Shown piece after piece: positions 59,401 through 64,000 of a DNA stretch of 64,000 nt. Both the position numbers and the translations under genes were made by a program. A model generated the notes under the pieces. That model saw only the letters and a program-made list of their open reading frames with translations, made no database searches and was not told the DNA's origin. The stretch's first letter is position 1, and the number at the start of each line of letters is the position of its first letter. Source of the DNA: Piliocolobus tephrosceles (taxonomy: Eukaryota; Chordata; Mammalia; Primates; Cercopithecidae); assembly GCF_002776525.5 (NCBI RefSeq), contig NC_045443.1, positions 37,144,148 to 37,208,147 of the forward strand, given 5' to 3'.

Positions 59401-61496
59401 ATGTCACCTTTAAAGACAGTTTGGATAAGTTTAAGTACAATAAATTTTGAAGTCATTACATAGCAATCCAAGATGCCAAGTATCCAGAAGTATTCTCTTG
59501 GGAGTCACTTTACCAGCTATAATACTTCAAAAACCTCAATTTCAACCAACGTCATTATATGACAATCCAAAATGCCAAGAATCCAACAGTATTCATTTTA
59601 GGAGTCATTTTACCAACTATAATATTTCAAACAGCATCCAAGAACTTTCCTTGTCAAAGCTACAGGATATGATGCAAAACAAAAACAAAAACAAAAACTT
59701 CTGTATTTATGCTTTAAAAATTCATCTTACTGCCCATTTTTCTTACTTTTATTGCCCATTTTAATAAAATATCATGCTTTATTTTGTAGCACTGTAACAA
59801 AATTATTGGAACCTACTTTGAGAAATGTGGAAAGGTTGCCGCTCTATCCAGTGACTACAAAATGATCTGCATTGATGAATACTGCCAAACTAGAGACAAA
59901 ACATCTACATGTGACACTTACTCTGAACTGTCCCGCCTCTGTGCCTCAGATGGTCCTGGCACCTTTGAATCCTGGCGAAACGATTCCGATGTGGTTTGTG
60001 GTAGGTTTTTACCTTCATTGTAGGTTACAACTCTGTAAGTTTCTACAGTACTTTATTTTTAATTTTTTTCTTATTTATCTTTTTTTATTATACTTTAAGT
60101 TCTAGGGTACATGTGCACAACATGCAGGTTTGATACATAGGTATATAGTACTTTAAAGTTAAGCTGTATTGCAATGTAATCTCAAATGATTCTAAGCCCT
60201 GGAAGGGGATCGTAGAGATGATGAAGTCTTGTTTGTCACATATACTTAGAAGGAAACAGATTTGTTTAGGTGATGTGACTTGCCTCAAGTTGCAGTGCTT
60301 TGTGTTAAGATCTTAATTTAAAATGTTGTACTTGTTACAATCAGTAAAAGTCACGGAAAACCACGAGTCAGTTCTGTAGAAAATAACTGGACAGTTTATC
60401 AAATGTATACTGATTAGTTCTATCATTTTTCAAAAAGATTAATAAAAAATGTAAATATGAGCTTCATATACAAACATACTTTCCACATATGCTTAAGTCA
60501 ATCCTCATAATACAAGTAGAATATAAATTTCAACTTCAGATGAAATGAAATTACAGAAAAAATATATTTCCTCTAAATTAAATATTGTTTCATAAAATAA
60601 TGCACAGGAAATTGGCATAATTGAGTCGTATTGAGTATCTTTAAAGAGTGACTTCTACCTTGTAACTCAGATTCAAAGAGTTCCATTTGAGAAGCTCCTC
60701 CTTAGAAGAGTGTGTATTTATTATATTTAGTTTCCTCTAATATCCGTGTCTACATATTTTTATATTTCTTCAGAAACACATAGATGTCCAGAAGAACAAC
60801 ATATCTACAAAGAATGTGGACCCTCCAACCCTGCAACTTGTTCTAATGTGGCTCCTTTTCAAGACAGTGACTGTGTGAGTGGCTGCACCTGCCCAGAAGG
60901 TAGTACACCATTGAGAGTATTTACACCAAAACAAAACAAAAGCTAAAAAGAAAGTGGGACTCAAGTCATGTCAGAGTGATATCTTATTTATAGCATAACA
61001 TTCCAACAATTTAACTGTTTCTAATATATTCTCTTAGCAAACTGCAGAGGAGAGTTAGAGAGAATTTTAAAGCTAATGTGTATTTCCATCTCTACAATAC
61101 CTGAGGGCTTCTATATTCCACAGAATATGCTGTAGTCCCAAATTGAGTGCAATGGGACTGTGCACTGTGTAGCAGTAACTCAGACTCAGAAAATTGTTTT
61201 CTATCCTCTTGCCAGTTCTCAAATTAGGAGTAATTGCTTTAACAAGAGATTATCATTTTCAGTGCATGTTACACTTGAAAGAATCATCTCAAGAGTGATT
61301 TCACAATACACTGCTGAACAATTTATTGATGTTTGTAGAGTTTTGAGGTCAGCTTTATACAATGTGTTCTAGGTTATCTGTTGGATGATATTGGAGAGAA
61401 ACGAAAATGTGTATTAAAAGCTGAATGTCCCTGTGAATCCAGTGGAAACGTGTATCAGCCAGGAGAAGTCCGAGAAGGTCCTTGTGGTTCTCAGTG
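20514..61496 (+). CDS. MUC19: MUC19, gel-forming mucin 19 (5' part, 20 exons, continues beyond window)
   Basis: MUC19 is a large secreted mucin that oligomerises through D domains and carries a huge Ser/Thr repeat region (outside this window). I placed 20 exons, each with AG/GT borders and a continuous frame: 20514-20565, 25285-25317, 27450-27476, 33450-33599, 35625-35774, 45421-45570, 47871-48056, 48202-48366, 48453-48635, 49451-49633, 49722-49763, 51556-51606, 52617-52676, 53660-53888, 54675-54792, 55311-55371, 55574-55671, 59790-60000, 60774-60899, 61373-61496. They total 2399 bases (799 codons plus two bases). Layout: signal peptide (~1-18), Gly/Ser-rich SMGC-like region (~19-477), VWD with CGLCG (~478-640), C8 (~632-716), TIL (~717-780). 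Exon 11 contains an in-frame TAG at codon 431. So this allele either skips that exon or cannot make the D domains. The identification rests on recognising the human MUC19 sequence; exon borders were read by eye. Confidence 0.9.
20770..23140 (-). mobile_element. Tigger1 DNA transposon, near full length
   Basis: Begins near CACACCTTGGAGATATCTCGGG and ends near GTAAAGCACAATAAAATG, the two degenerate ends of Tigger1 (about 2.4 kb). The transposase reads on the minus strand. A piece at 21,873-22,148 gives MPSRTFVAREENSMPGFQAS and a further run to about 91 residues, related to the pogo/CENP-B-type transposases from which TIGD proteins derive. Many stops show it is dead. It sits wholly inside intron 1. 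Confidence 0.9.
23892..24196 (-). repeat. Alu (antisense), young-looking AluY-like
   Basis: A TTTTC-repeat/T tail, then GAGACGGAATCTCGCTCTGTCGCCCGGGC and a CpG-rich body ending GCCACCGCGCCAGGCC. Retained CpGs suggest a recent insertion. Imperfect flanking repeats GAGCACATT / GAGCACGTT. Confidence 0.95.
25285..25317 (+). CDS. MUC19: MUC19 exon 2
   Basis: 33 bases, phase 1-1, encoding (D)VEALLYQQKS with AAAATAG acceptor and GTCAGT donor. Continues the mature N-terminus. Confidence 0.85.
25318..27449 (+). other. MUC19: MUC19 intron 2
   Basis: A 2.1 kb AT-rich intron. An L2 3' end lies at about 25,450-25,580. The rest shows no recognisable repeat or conserved element by eye. Confidence 0.8.
25450..25580 (+). 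repeat. L2 3' end fragment (sense)
   Basis: GAACTCCTTAAGGACAG.. GTTCACCCTGTATTC.. GTAGGTCCTGAGTACAT..AAATGAATAAA follows the 3' terminal phrases of L2. Confidence 0.65.
27450..27476 (+). CDS. MUC19: MUC19 exon 3
   Basis: A 27-base micro-exon, phase 1-1, encoding (D)GKIAASRS with TTTGTTCAG acceptor and GTAAAT donor. It is very small, but the residues match the human protein order as I recall it. Confidence 0.85.
28507..28582 (+). repeat. 38-base tandem duplication
   Basis: Two adjacent copies of a unit starting TGAGGTTCTCCAAGGCTAGA, at 28,507-28,544 and 28,545-28,582. They differ by about one base (GTTGTC versus GCTGTC). A recent slippage-type duplication. Confidence 0.95.
28645..28955 (+). 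repeat. Alu (sense) with perfect 14-base target duplication
   Basis: GACCAGGCACGATGGTTCAGGCC through an A-rich tail with CAAA repeats. Flanked by AAACTGGACAAACT at 28,631-28,644 and 28,956-28,969. Confidence 0.97.
29405..29610 (+). repeat. MIR SINE
   Basis: AAGAGCAAAGGATT.. CGTGATCTTGGACAAATTATTCAATCTC.. CTCATCTACAAATGAAG.. TATAAAGTACTGT follows the MIR core and tail in sense orientation. Ancient. Confidence 0.75.
31601..31913 (-). repeat. Alu (antisense) with perfect 12-base target duplication
   Basis: A T/C-rich tail, GAGAGGGAGTCTCACTCTG and a full body. CACAAGTTTTCT flanks at 31,589-31,600 and 31,914-31,925. Copy C of the triplication has the empty site (CACAAGTTTTCTTCAGG at 44,271). Confidence 0.97.
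32250..32700 (-). repeat. L2 3' region, antisense (copy A)
   Basis: TTTATTAAATAAATATGAATTGGGTG.. CAGGCACTGCTCTC.. GTGTGCCTCATTGAGATGAAATTTAAGC.. GGAACAGTAGCCAAGG follows the L2 3' end in reverse. The same sequence lies in copy C (44,615-45,080), so it predates the triplication. Confidence 0.75.
32726..33122 (-). repeat. MaLR LTR (MST/MLT1-like), antisense, only in copy A
   Basis: TGTCTAAGTTTATTTGCCTTGC.. GAGGCTGGGTAATTTATG.. AAGAAGCATGGCACCAGCC.. CAAATTTCAACATGGG.. ACAAACTCCTAAACAAT is an antisense MaLR LTR. The equivalent point in copy C (about 45,100, TTTTGACTGGGGGAAG) is uninterrupted, so this inserted after the duplication. Confidence 0.8.
33450..33599 (+). CDS. MUC19: MUC19 exon 4 (150-base repeat exon, copy A)
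   Basis: 50 codons, phase 1-1, starting GSFSYGSSSSGDLDRKKPLF and ending in an acidic RSEDTLA. It is flanked by TTTGCTGTAG and GTACTG. Rich in Ser, Gly and Asp/Glu; probably disordered. One of three homologous exons (4, 5, 6). Confidence 0.92.
33600..35624 (+). other. MUC19: MUC19 intron 4
   Basis: A 2 kb intron joining triplication copies A and B, with a THE1/MST-type LTR at 34,145-34,503. Copy B has lost about 2.5 kb relative to copies A and C, between about 35,440 and 35,475. Confidence 0.8.
34145..34503 (-). repeat. THE1/MST-type MaLR LTR, antisense
   Basis: TGTGTTAGTTTATTCTCATGC.. GGGTAATTTATAAATAAAAGAGG.. CCTTATAAAACCATCAGAT.. CAAGATGAGATC..CCAAACCATATCA. The matching intron positions after exons 5 and 6 lack it. 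Confidence 0.92.
35625..35774 (+). CDS. MUC19: MUC19 exon 5 (150-base repeat exon, copy B)
   Basis: 50 codons, phase 1-1, starting GGFFYSSSSSGDSDRKKPLF and ending KSEDTPP. TTTGCTGTAG acceptor and GTACTG donor. It is paralogous to exons 4 and 6, with about ten amino-acid differences from each. Confidence 0.92.
36375..40206 (-). pseudogene. L1 ORF2 (endonuclease-RT), disrupted
   Basis: On the minus strand, 40,206-39,967 starts MTGSSSHITIVTLNVNGLNA, the apurinic-type endonuclease N-terminus. A shift in the A/T-rich run at about 39,997 moves to the next frame (40,010-38,724), which carries NIYAPNTG and GDFNSPLSTLE. A second break at 38,730-38,513 precedes a 712-codon frame with SLFADDMIVY (catalytic FADD) and the C-terminal CWRGCGEIGTLLHCW motif. 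Two breaks in about 1,275 codons is few, so the insertion is relatively recent but not active. Confidence 0.93.
40271..41286 (-). pseudogene. L1 ORF1, disrupted
   Basis: Starts at the minus-strand ATG at 41,284-41,286 (MGKKQGRKAGN) and meets a stop after 11 codons. Further pieces are 41,184-40,939 (coiled coil, MENDFDELREEGFSPSNFSE) and 40,800-40,510 (RRM/C-terminal part, VENGTKLENTLQ-like). The coiled-coil residues differ noticeably from the young human L1 coil. Confidence 0.85.
41287..42083 (-). promoter_or_regulatory. L1 5' UTR with potential sense and antisense promoters
   Basis: GC-richer L1 5' UTR of about 800 bases, including the CTCCACCTCTGAGGACAGGGC-type segment (minus strand near 41,800). 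In primate L1s this region carries an internal promoter for the L1 and an antisense promoter. Here the antisense promoter would transcribe the + strand towards MUC19 exon 6. Activity is not shown by sequence. Confidence 0.55.
44615..45080 (-). repeat. L2 3' region, antisense (copy C)
   Basis: Paralogue of the L2 piece at 32,250-32,700, with the same order of phrases (GAGTGCCCTCTATTG, GTGTGCCTCATTGAGATG, GGAACAGTAGCCAAGG). Confidence 0.7.
45421..45570 (+). CDS. MUC19: MUC19 exon 6 (150-base repeat exon, copy C)
   Basis: 50 codons, phase 1-1, starting GGFFNGSSSSRDSDRKESLF and ending RSEDSPA. TTCACTGTAG acceptor and GTACTG donor. Homologous to exons 4 and 5. Confidence 0.92.
46720..46850 (+). 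pseudogene. MUC19: Exon 7/9-type relic
   Basis: After a TTCAGCAG acceptor-like site, the segment GATCAAAATGGATTAGATGTAGGTACA parallels GATGAAAAGGGATTGGAAGTCGGTAGA of exon 7. In the expected phase it hits TAA early, so it is not usable. Confidence 0.5.
47060..47200 (+). repeat. MIR SINE (degenerate)
   Basis: TAGACCTGGGACAAAG.. CTTTGGGGAAACCATTTAACCTCTCTTG.. TTTTGTCATCTGGAACAG follows the MIR order. Ancient. Confidence 0.55.
47596..47770 (+). pseudogene. MUC19: Exon 8-type relic
   Basis: TTTTTCATTAG resembles the TTTTTCCATTAG acceptor of exon 8. The following 52 codons in phase 1 read Gly/Phe-rich (NILAFDFGVGG, LGFGFGNSGS) and align with exon 8. The segment corresponding to GGAAATCAAATGAGT is frame-shifted and gives TGA, and no good donor is visible. 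Confidence 0.65.
47871..48056 (+). CDS. MUC19: MUC19 exon 7
   Basis: 186 bases, phase 1-1, starting (D)STNTQYGAGISSSGASLN; Gly/Ser-rich. It ends SDAGSS at GTATTC. First intact member of the alternating cassette array. TTTTCAGCAG acceptor. Confidence 0.9.
48202..48366 (+). CDS. MUC19: MUC19 exon 8
   Basis: 165 bases, phase 1-1, starting (V)GTGYSGLKLGAGKGD and ending SVSIDL. TTTTTCCATTAG acceptor and GTATTA donor. Type member of the '8-type' cassette, repeated as decayed copies nearby. Confidence 0.9.
48453..48635 (+). CDS. MUC19: MUC19 exon 9
   Basis: 183 bases, phase 1-1, starting (G)DTSLRSENQFVGGGS and ending FGSDGSSS. ATTCTGCAG acceptor and GTATTC donor. '9-type' cassette, homologous to exons 7 and 10. 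Confidence 0.9.
48720..48871 (+). pseudogene. MUC19: Dead exon 8-type cassette 1
   Basis: Good acceptor (TTTTCTGTTAG) and a GTATCA donor-like site. It reads V-GMLESLEFGLGGKKLGAGFD, clearly like exon 8. Its length is 152 bases rather than a multiple of three, and the last codon is TAG. Including it would end translation. Confidence 0.8.
48985..49115 (+). pseudogene. MUC19: Dead exon 9-type cassette
   Basis: TTTGGTTTGGAGAAATTTGGTCAAAAGGG.. GGAAGAAGTGGCTCTGG.. AGCAGTAAATCTCATGTCAGTGG is Gly/Ser coding-like and lies between two dead 8-type cassettes. No convincing acceptor or donor remains. Confidence 0.65.
49202..49363 (+). pseudogene. MUC19: Dead exon 8-type cassette 2
   Basis: Acceptor CTTCACCAG, then (V)GKSWLFEFGLG, an in-frame TAA, and MKGGAEFDFRNVGLNQFGD; ends near a GTACTG donor. 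Homologous to exon 8 but interrupted. Confidence 0.8.
49451..49633 (+). CDS. MUC19: MUC19 exon 10
   Basis: 183 bases, phase 1-1, starting (G)DSSARNGFENSSDISED and ending PGSDVRDS. CAACAG acceptor and GTATCC donor. A 9-type cassette. In the reading I support it joins directly to exon 9, across three dead cassettes. Confidence 0.9.
49722..49763 (+). CDS. MUC19: MUC19 exon 11, with in-frame stop codon
   Basis: 42 bases, phase 1-1, acceptor TTTTCCATTAG and donor GTAAGG. It reads (G)GNT, TAG, SSGSGSGGG. The TAG is at 49,733-49,735, codon 431 of the predicted frame. From memory the human protein has Trp here (TGG), a single-base difference; this needs checking. The exon is the truncated start of an 8-type cassette (49,722-49,888) that now uses an early donor. 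Skipping it keeps the frame (exon 10 to exon 12). Confidence 0.75.
49764..49888 (+). pseudogene. MUC19: Unused 3' part of the exon 11 cassette
   Basis: The frame stays open through LGVGASGLNEFGETGLSGSG and SYSYGIG, and aligns with exon 8. The position of the original donor now reads TAGGCATT (GC instead of GT). This would explain use of the upstream donor at 49,764. Confidence 0.65.
49889..51555 (+). other. MUC19: MUC19 intron 11 (3' part), with faint cassette relics
   Basis: A 1.7 kb stretch. CCATTAGCTCAGGTATTCAAATTTAGG.. TTCTTCCTGAGAAATG near 50,830-50,880 matches the exon 9 end and its following intron (GTAGCTCAGGTATTC.. TTCCTGAGATATCC). This shows the array once extended further right. 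A poly-T run lies at about 50,933-50,956. Confidence 0.65.
51556..51606 (+). CDS. MUC19: MUC19 exon 12
   Basis: 51 bases, phase 1-1, encoding VTNSSEYSTSGPLNTP (first codon split). ATTGAAATAG acceptor and GTAATC donor. Contains an N-S-S glycosylation sequon and Ser/Thr-rich sequence. Confidence 0.88.
51607..52616 (+). other. MUC19: MUC19 intron 12
   Basis: A 1 kb AT-rich intron with a short (CA)n run near 51,645-51,665. No repeat family or further exon recognised. Confidence 0.7.
52617..52676 (+). CDS. MUC19: MUC19 exon 13
   Basis: 60 bases, phase 1-1, encoding (E)KGSHIPEATPKYSETNAII. GAATAG acceptor and GTAAGT donor. Last exon before the D domains. Confidence 0.9.
52776..53068 (-). repeat. 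Old Alu (antisense), AluJ-like, perfect target duplication
   Basis: TTTATTTATTTACAAGGTCTCACTCTGTCATCC and a diverged body. TGAAACTAGTTTT flanks at 52,763-52,775 and 53,069-53,081. The duplication has stayed perfect although the Alu body is old. Confidence 0.95.
53660..53888 (+). CDS. MUC19: MUC19 exon 14 (VWD domain start)
   Basis: 229 bases, phase 1-2. Encodes the N-terminal half of the first VWD domain: GRIFLFESSCPYTFCRHC, ENSGGDFN-like strands, an N-D-S sequon, and ISIFGDTILVNGE. The Cys spacing fits VWF-type D domains. ATTTTGTAG acceptor and GTAAAT donor. Confidence 0.92.
54675..54792 (+). CDS. MUC19: MUC19 exon 15 (VWD domain)
   Basis: 118 bases, phase 2-0, encoding IQIPYNNKLIHIKKYGEYN and GILTLMWDKNNKLS. 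TTTTCAG acceptor and GTAAGT donor. The core beta-strands of VWD. Confidence 0.92.
55026..55105 (+). repeat. MADE1 (Hsmar1 MITE), miR-548-like hairpin in intron 15
   Basis: An 80-base near-perfect palindrome: TTAGGTTGGTGCAAAATTAA.. pairs with ..CAATTACTTTTGCACCAAAT. A TA target dinucleotide precedes it. MADE1 copies are the known source of the miR-548 microRNA family. Here the copy lies in sense orientation between exons 15 and 16. Whether it is processed cannot be seen. Confidence 0.9.
55311..55371 (+). CDS. MUC19: MUC19 exon 16 (VWD, CGLCG motif)
   Basis: 61 bases, phase 0-1, encoding [20 protein letters not shown]. CGLCG is the CxxC-type motif of D domains linked to disulfide multimerisation in VWF and gel-forming mucins. 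N-S-T is a glycosylation sequon. Confidence 0.93.
55574..55671 (+). CDS. MUC19: MUC19 exon 17 (VWD end / C8 start)
   Basis: 98 bases, phase 1-0, encoding (G)EDINEHIANSKIPGDCPNA and VGKSYEVCEDGIQ. TTTTTAAG acceptor and GTAAGA donor. Links VWD to the C8 module. Confidence 0.92.
55735..57560 (-). repeat. Old L1 (L1M/L1PB-like) fragment, antisense
   Basis: The 3' UTR (GGTACACAACATGTGTACATG) and ORF2 C-terminal region read backwards on +: GGCTGAATAATATTCCATTG, GATATATGCCCAAAAGAG, TTTAGGTCTTTGATTAATTTTG. It is split by an Alu at 56,391-56,694. Much more diverged than the L1s at 36 kb and 62 kb. Confidence 0.88.
56391..56694 (-). repeat. Alu (antisense) inside old L1
   Basis: T-run (56,391-56,418), then GAGACAGTGTCTCACTCTGTCGCCC with a small deletion in the first arm, ending CACAGCGCCTGGC. 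Imperfect flanks TAGTTCCATT / TAGTTCTATT. Confidence 0.95.
57561..58709 (+). other. MUC19: MUC19 intron 17, middle part
   Basis: AT-rich. A diverged TTTACTAAGGACCAACTTATGTGCAAG stretch near 58,505 may be another L2/MIR piece. Otherwise nothing recognised. Confidence 0.5.
58726..59023 (+). repeat. Alu (sense) with target duplication
   Basis: GGCTGGGTGCGGTGGCTTACACC to an A-rich tail. AAAAATTGTACACTTG (58,710-58,725) and AAAAATTGTACATTTG (59,024-59,039) flank it with one mismatch. Confidence 0.97.
59452..59645 (+). repeat. ~99-base tandem duplication
   Basis: GTCATTACATAGCAATCC (59,452) and GTCATTATATGACAATCC (59,551) start two similar units. Each includes GATGCCAAG/AATGCCAAG and TTTACCAGCTATAATA/TTTACCAACTATAATA. 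Moderately diverged, intronic, no evident function. Confidence 0.85.
59790..60000 (+). CDS. MUC19: MUC19 exon 18 (C8 domain)
   Basis: 211 bases, phase 0-1, encoding HCNKIIGTYFEKCGKVAALS, then YKMICIDEYCQTRDK and LSRLCASDGPGTFESW. The six or more Cys and their spacing match the C8 module that follows VWD. ATTTTGTAG acceptor and GTAGGT donor. Confidence 0.93.
60058..60146 (-). repeat. L1 3'-end micro-fragment, antisense
   Basis: TTATTATACTTTAAGTTCTAGGGTACATG..ACATGCAGGTTTG on + is the last ~85 bases of an L1 in reverse. Extremely 5' truncated. Confidence 0.85.
60774..60899 (+). CDS. MUC19: MUC19 exon 19 (TIL domain)
   Basis: 126 bases, phase 1-1, encoding (E)THRCPEEQHIYKECGPSN, then CSNVAPFQDSDCVSGCTCPE. 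Cys-rich, with the TIL (trypsin-inhibitor-like) spacing. TTTCTTCAG acceptor and GTAGTA donor. Confidence 0.92.
61373..61496 (+). CDS. MUC19: MUC19 exon 20 (TIL end / next module), last exon in window
   Basis: 124 bases, phase 1-2, encoding (G)YLLDDIGEKRKCVLKAEC, then PCESSGNVYQPGEVREGPCG. TGTTCTAG acceptor and GTACGT donor. It ends within a codon starting TG (Cys or Trp expected from the next exon). That exon is not in the remaining 2.5 kb. Confidence 0.92.
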
Positions 61497-62104
61497 GTAC
61501 GTGTGTGCTTTTTGTTCACATATTATTGATGGTAAAATAATACCAATATTTTTCATAATTTGAAAGATTCCTAAATGCACCCTTAAAATAAACTTTTAAG
61601 AAATCAAAAGTAATATCACTGCATTTTCTGTGTTGTTGGTGTTTTGTTTTTAGACTCAGTGTGTTTTTTATTATAAAATATGTGATCTTTCTGTGTACCT
61701 TTAGAAGATAATGCTCACTAACAGAAACAGTGTTTTCAATAGTAAACCACTTGGTAGTTGCAAATACAGAGCAAAGTATAGTATAAGATTTTGGTTATAA
61801 TAATGAAACAATAGTGATGCTAATTCTGCCAAGAATATTTAATAAAACGTACAGTTAGAAAGAGCCAAATACTTTTCAAATAGTTTTTATATGTGGCTAG
61901 ATTGGTGAAGATGAATAATATATCTATTCAGCAGTAAATTTTAATGTACCAAAAGTTATTGTAGATTATTTCACTATTAATTGAATACTCAGCTTGAGTC
62001 TTCCTTCTAAGTTCTACAACAATGTAATGACCATTGAGATTTCCCCATTCTTCATTATGGCTTTTCTCTGAAGCTCTAAATTTCTGCAATACTACAAAAT
62101 ACTT

Positions 62105-63730
62105 TCCTTTTTTTTTATTATTATTATACTTTAAGTTCTAGGGTACATGTGCACAACGTGCAGGTTTATGACATATGTATACATGAGCCATCTTGGTGTG
62201 CTGCACCCATTAACTTGTCATTTACGTTAGGTATATATCCTAATGCTATCCCTCCCCCCTACTCCCTCCCCACAATAGGACCTGGTGTGTGATGTTCCCC
62301 TTCCTGTGTCCAGGTGATCTCATTGTTCAATTCCCACCTAAGAGTGAGAACATGCAGTATTTGGTTTTCTGTTCTTGTGATAGTTTGCTGAGAATGATGG
62401 TTTCCAACTGCATCCATGTCCCTACAGAGGACACGAACTCATCCTTTTTTATGACTGCATAGTATTCCACGGTGTATATGTGCCACATTTTCTTAATCCA
62501 GTCTGTCACTGATGAACATTTGGGTTGGTTCCAAGTCTTTGCTATTGTGAATAGTGCCGCGATAAGCATATGTGTGCATGTGTCTTCATAGCAGCATGAC
62601 TTATAATCCTTTGGGTATATCCCCAGTAATGGGATGGCTGGGTCAAATGGTATTTCTAGTTCTAGATCCTTGAGGAATTGCCACTCTGTTTTCCACAATG
62701 GTTGAACAAGTTTACAATCCCACCAACAGTGTAAAAGTGTTCCTATTTCTCCACATCCTCTCCAGCACCTGTTGTTTCCTGATTTTTTAATGATTGCCAT
62801 TCTAACTGGTGTGAGATTGTATCTCATTGTGGTTTTGATTTGCATTTCTCTGATGGTGAGTGATGATGAGCATTTTTTCATGTGTCTGTTGGCTGTATGA
62901 ATGTCTTCTTTTGAAAAGTGTCTGTTCATATCCTTTGCCCACTTTTGGATGGGGTTGTTTGTGTTTTTCTTGTAAATTTGCTTGAGTTCTTTGTAGGTTC
63001 TGGATATTAGCCCTTTGTCAGATGAGTAGATTGCAAAAATTTTCTCCCATTCTGTAGGTTGCCTGTTCACTCTGATGGTAGTTTCTTTTGCTGTGCAGAG
63101 CTCTTTAGTTTAATTAGATCCCATTTGTCAATTTTGGTTTTTGTTGCCATTGCTTTTGGTGTTTTAGACATGAAGTCCTTGCCCATGCCTATGTCTTGAA
63201 TGGTATTACCTAGGTTTTCTTCTGGGGTTTTTATGGTTTTAGGTCTAACATTTAAGTCTCTAATCCATCTTGAATTAATTTTCATATAAGGAGTAAGGAA
63301 AGAATCCAGTTTCAGCTTTCTACTTATGGCTAGCCAATTTTCCCAACACCATTTATTCAATAGGGAATCCTTTGCCCATTTCTTGTTTTTGTCAGGTTTG
63401 TGTCAAAGATCAGATGTCTGTAGATGTGTGGTGTTATTTCTGAGGGCTCTGTTCTGTTCCATTGGTCTATATGTCTATTTTGGTACCAGTTCCATGCTGT
63501 TTTGGTTACTGTAGCCTTGTAGTATAGTTTGAAGTCAGGTAGCGTGATGCCTCCAGGTTTGTTCTTTTGACTTAGGATTGTCTTGGCAATGCGGGCTCTT
63601 TTTTGGTTCCATATGAACTTTAAAGCAGTTTTTTCCAATTCTGTGAAGAAAGTCATTGGTAGCTTAATGGGGATGGCATTGAATCTATAAATTACCTTGG
63701 GCAGTATGGCCATTTTCACAATATTGATTT
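62105..63730 (-). mobile_element. 5'-truncated L1 (L1PA-type), antisense, in intron 20
   Basis: From an A-rich tail (read as T-run at 62,108) through the 3' UTR, then the ORF2 C-terminal region in three minus frames (63,070-62,327; 63,360-63,067; 63,719-63,357). The 5' break is near 63,730, after CCATTTTCACAATATTGATT. Possible short target duplication TTCCTTTT. About 1.6 kb; frameshifted. Confidence 0.95.
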
Positions 63731-64000
63731 TCTTCCTTTTCCTGAAATGTGTTGTGTCTCTGTGGGGACATAATTTGGCTCAATACAAAATGTATTTTCT
63801 CTATAAATGGAAAATGTTTTATTTTGGTAGTAATAATCAATATTAATTTATATTATGTTTATATTAATAATTAATTTTAATTTGTATGAAGAATTTTAAA
63901 TAATAGTACCTATAATTTATTGAATGTTTATAACAGGACTGTTGAAGAGAAATATAATGTAGGCTACAAAAATGATCCACATATATCATTTAACAGTTTT
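63731..64000 (+). other. MUC19: MUC19 intron 20 continuing off the window
   Basis: AT-rich sequence, no exon recognised before the edge. Confidence 0.6.

Overview
The window is nuclear DNA of a catarrhine primate. It contains GT-AG spliced exons, ten or so Alu elements, L1PA-type LINEs, a HERV-W (LTR17) provirus, THE1/MST and MLT1 LTRs, Tigger1, MADE1, and older L2 and MIR copies. The only host gene I can support is the 5' part of MUC19 (secreted gel-forming mucin 19), on the + strand from about 20.43 kb to beyond the right edge. Several residues in the MUC19 exons differ from the human protein as I remember it. The full-length L1 at 36-42 kb keeps long open frames but has an older-type 3' UTR. 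A non-human catarrhine, perhaps an Old World monkey, therefore seems more likely than human, but I cannot settle this without alignment.

Layout. 1-20.4 kb is intergenic and repeat-rich. It starts with the 3' end of an L1, followed by a TA-flanked DNA transposon carrying two Alus, an MLT1-like LTR, L2 pieces, and a 5.9 kb HERV-W provirus inserted into an older THE1/MST-type LTR. From 20.43 to 61.5 kb I place a TATA box and 20 coding exons of MUC19, 2399 coding bases in all and continuing off the window. Exon 1 encodes a signal peptide. Exons 2-13 encode a Gly/Ser-rich, acidic region that corresponds to the SMGC-like part of the locus (in mouse, Muc19 and Smgc share one locus). Exons 14-20 encode the first von Willebrand D assembly: VWD with a CGLCG motif, then C8, then TIL and the start of the next module.

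Two layers of local duplication built the N-terminal region. First, a unit of about 4 kb was triplicated (30.06-46.3 kb), giving three 150-base exons (4, 5, 6); MaLR LTRs found in only one copy show that this is old. Second, a short two-exon cassette was repeated many times between about 46.7 and 51 kb. Some copies are intact exons (7-11) and at least four are decayed relics with stops or frameshifts.

The most consequential observation is an in-frame TAG (49,733-49,735) in the small exon 11, at codon 431 of the predicted frame, upstream of every D domain. Because exons 2-13 are all symmetric phase 1-1, skipping exon 11 would restore the frame. Other points worth checking are a full-length antisense L1 between exons 5 and 6 whose antisense promoter would point towards exon 6, a MADE1/miR-548-like hairpin in intron 15, Tigger1 in intron 1, and a HERV-W provirus with RNase H-like pol sequence upstream of gag. 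I found no CRISPR, operon or other prokaryotic feature, and no second host gene.
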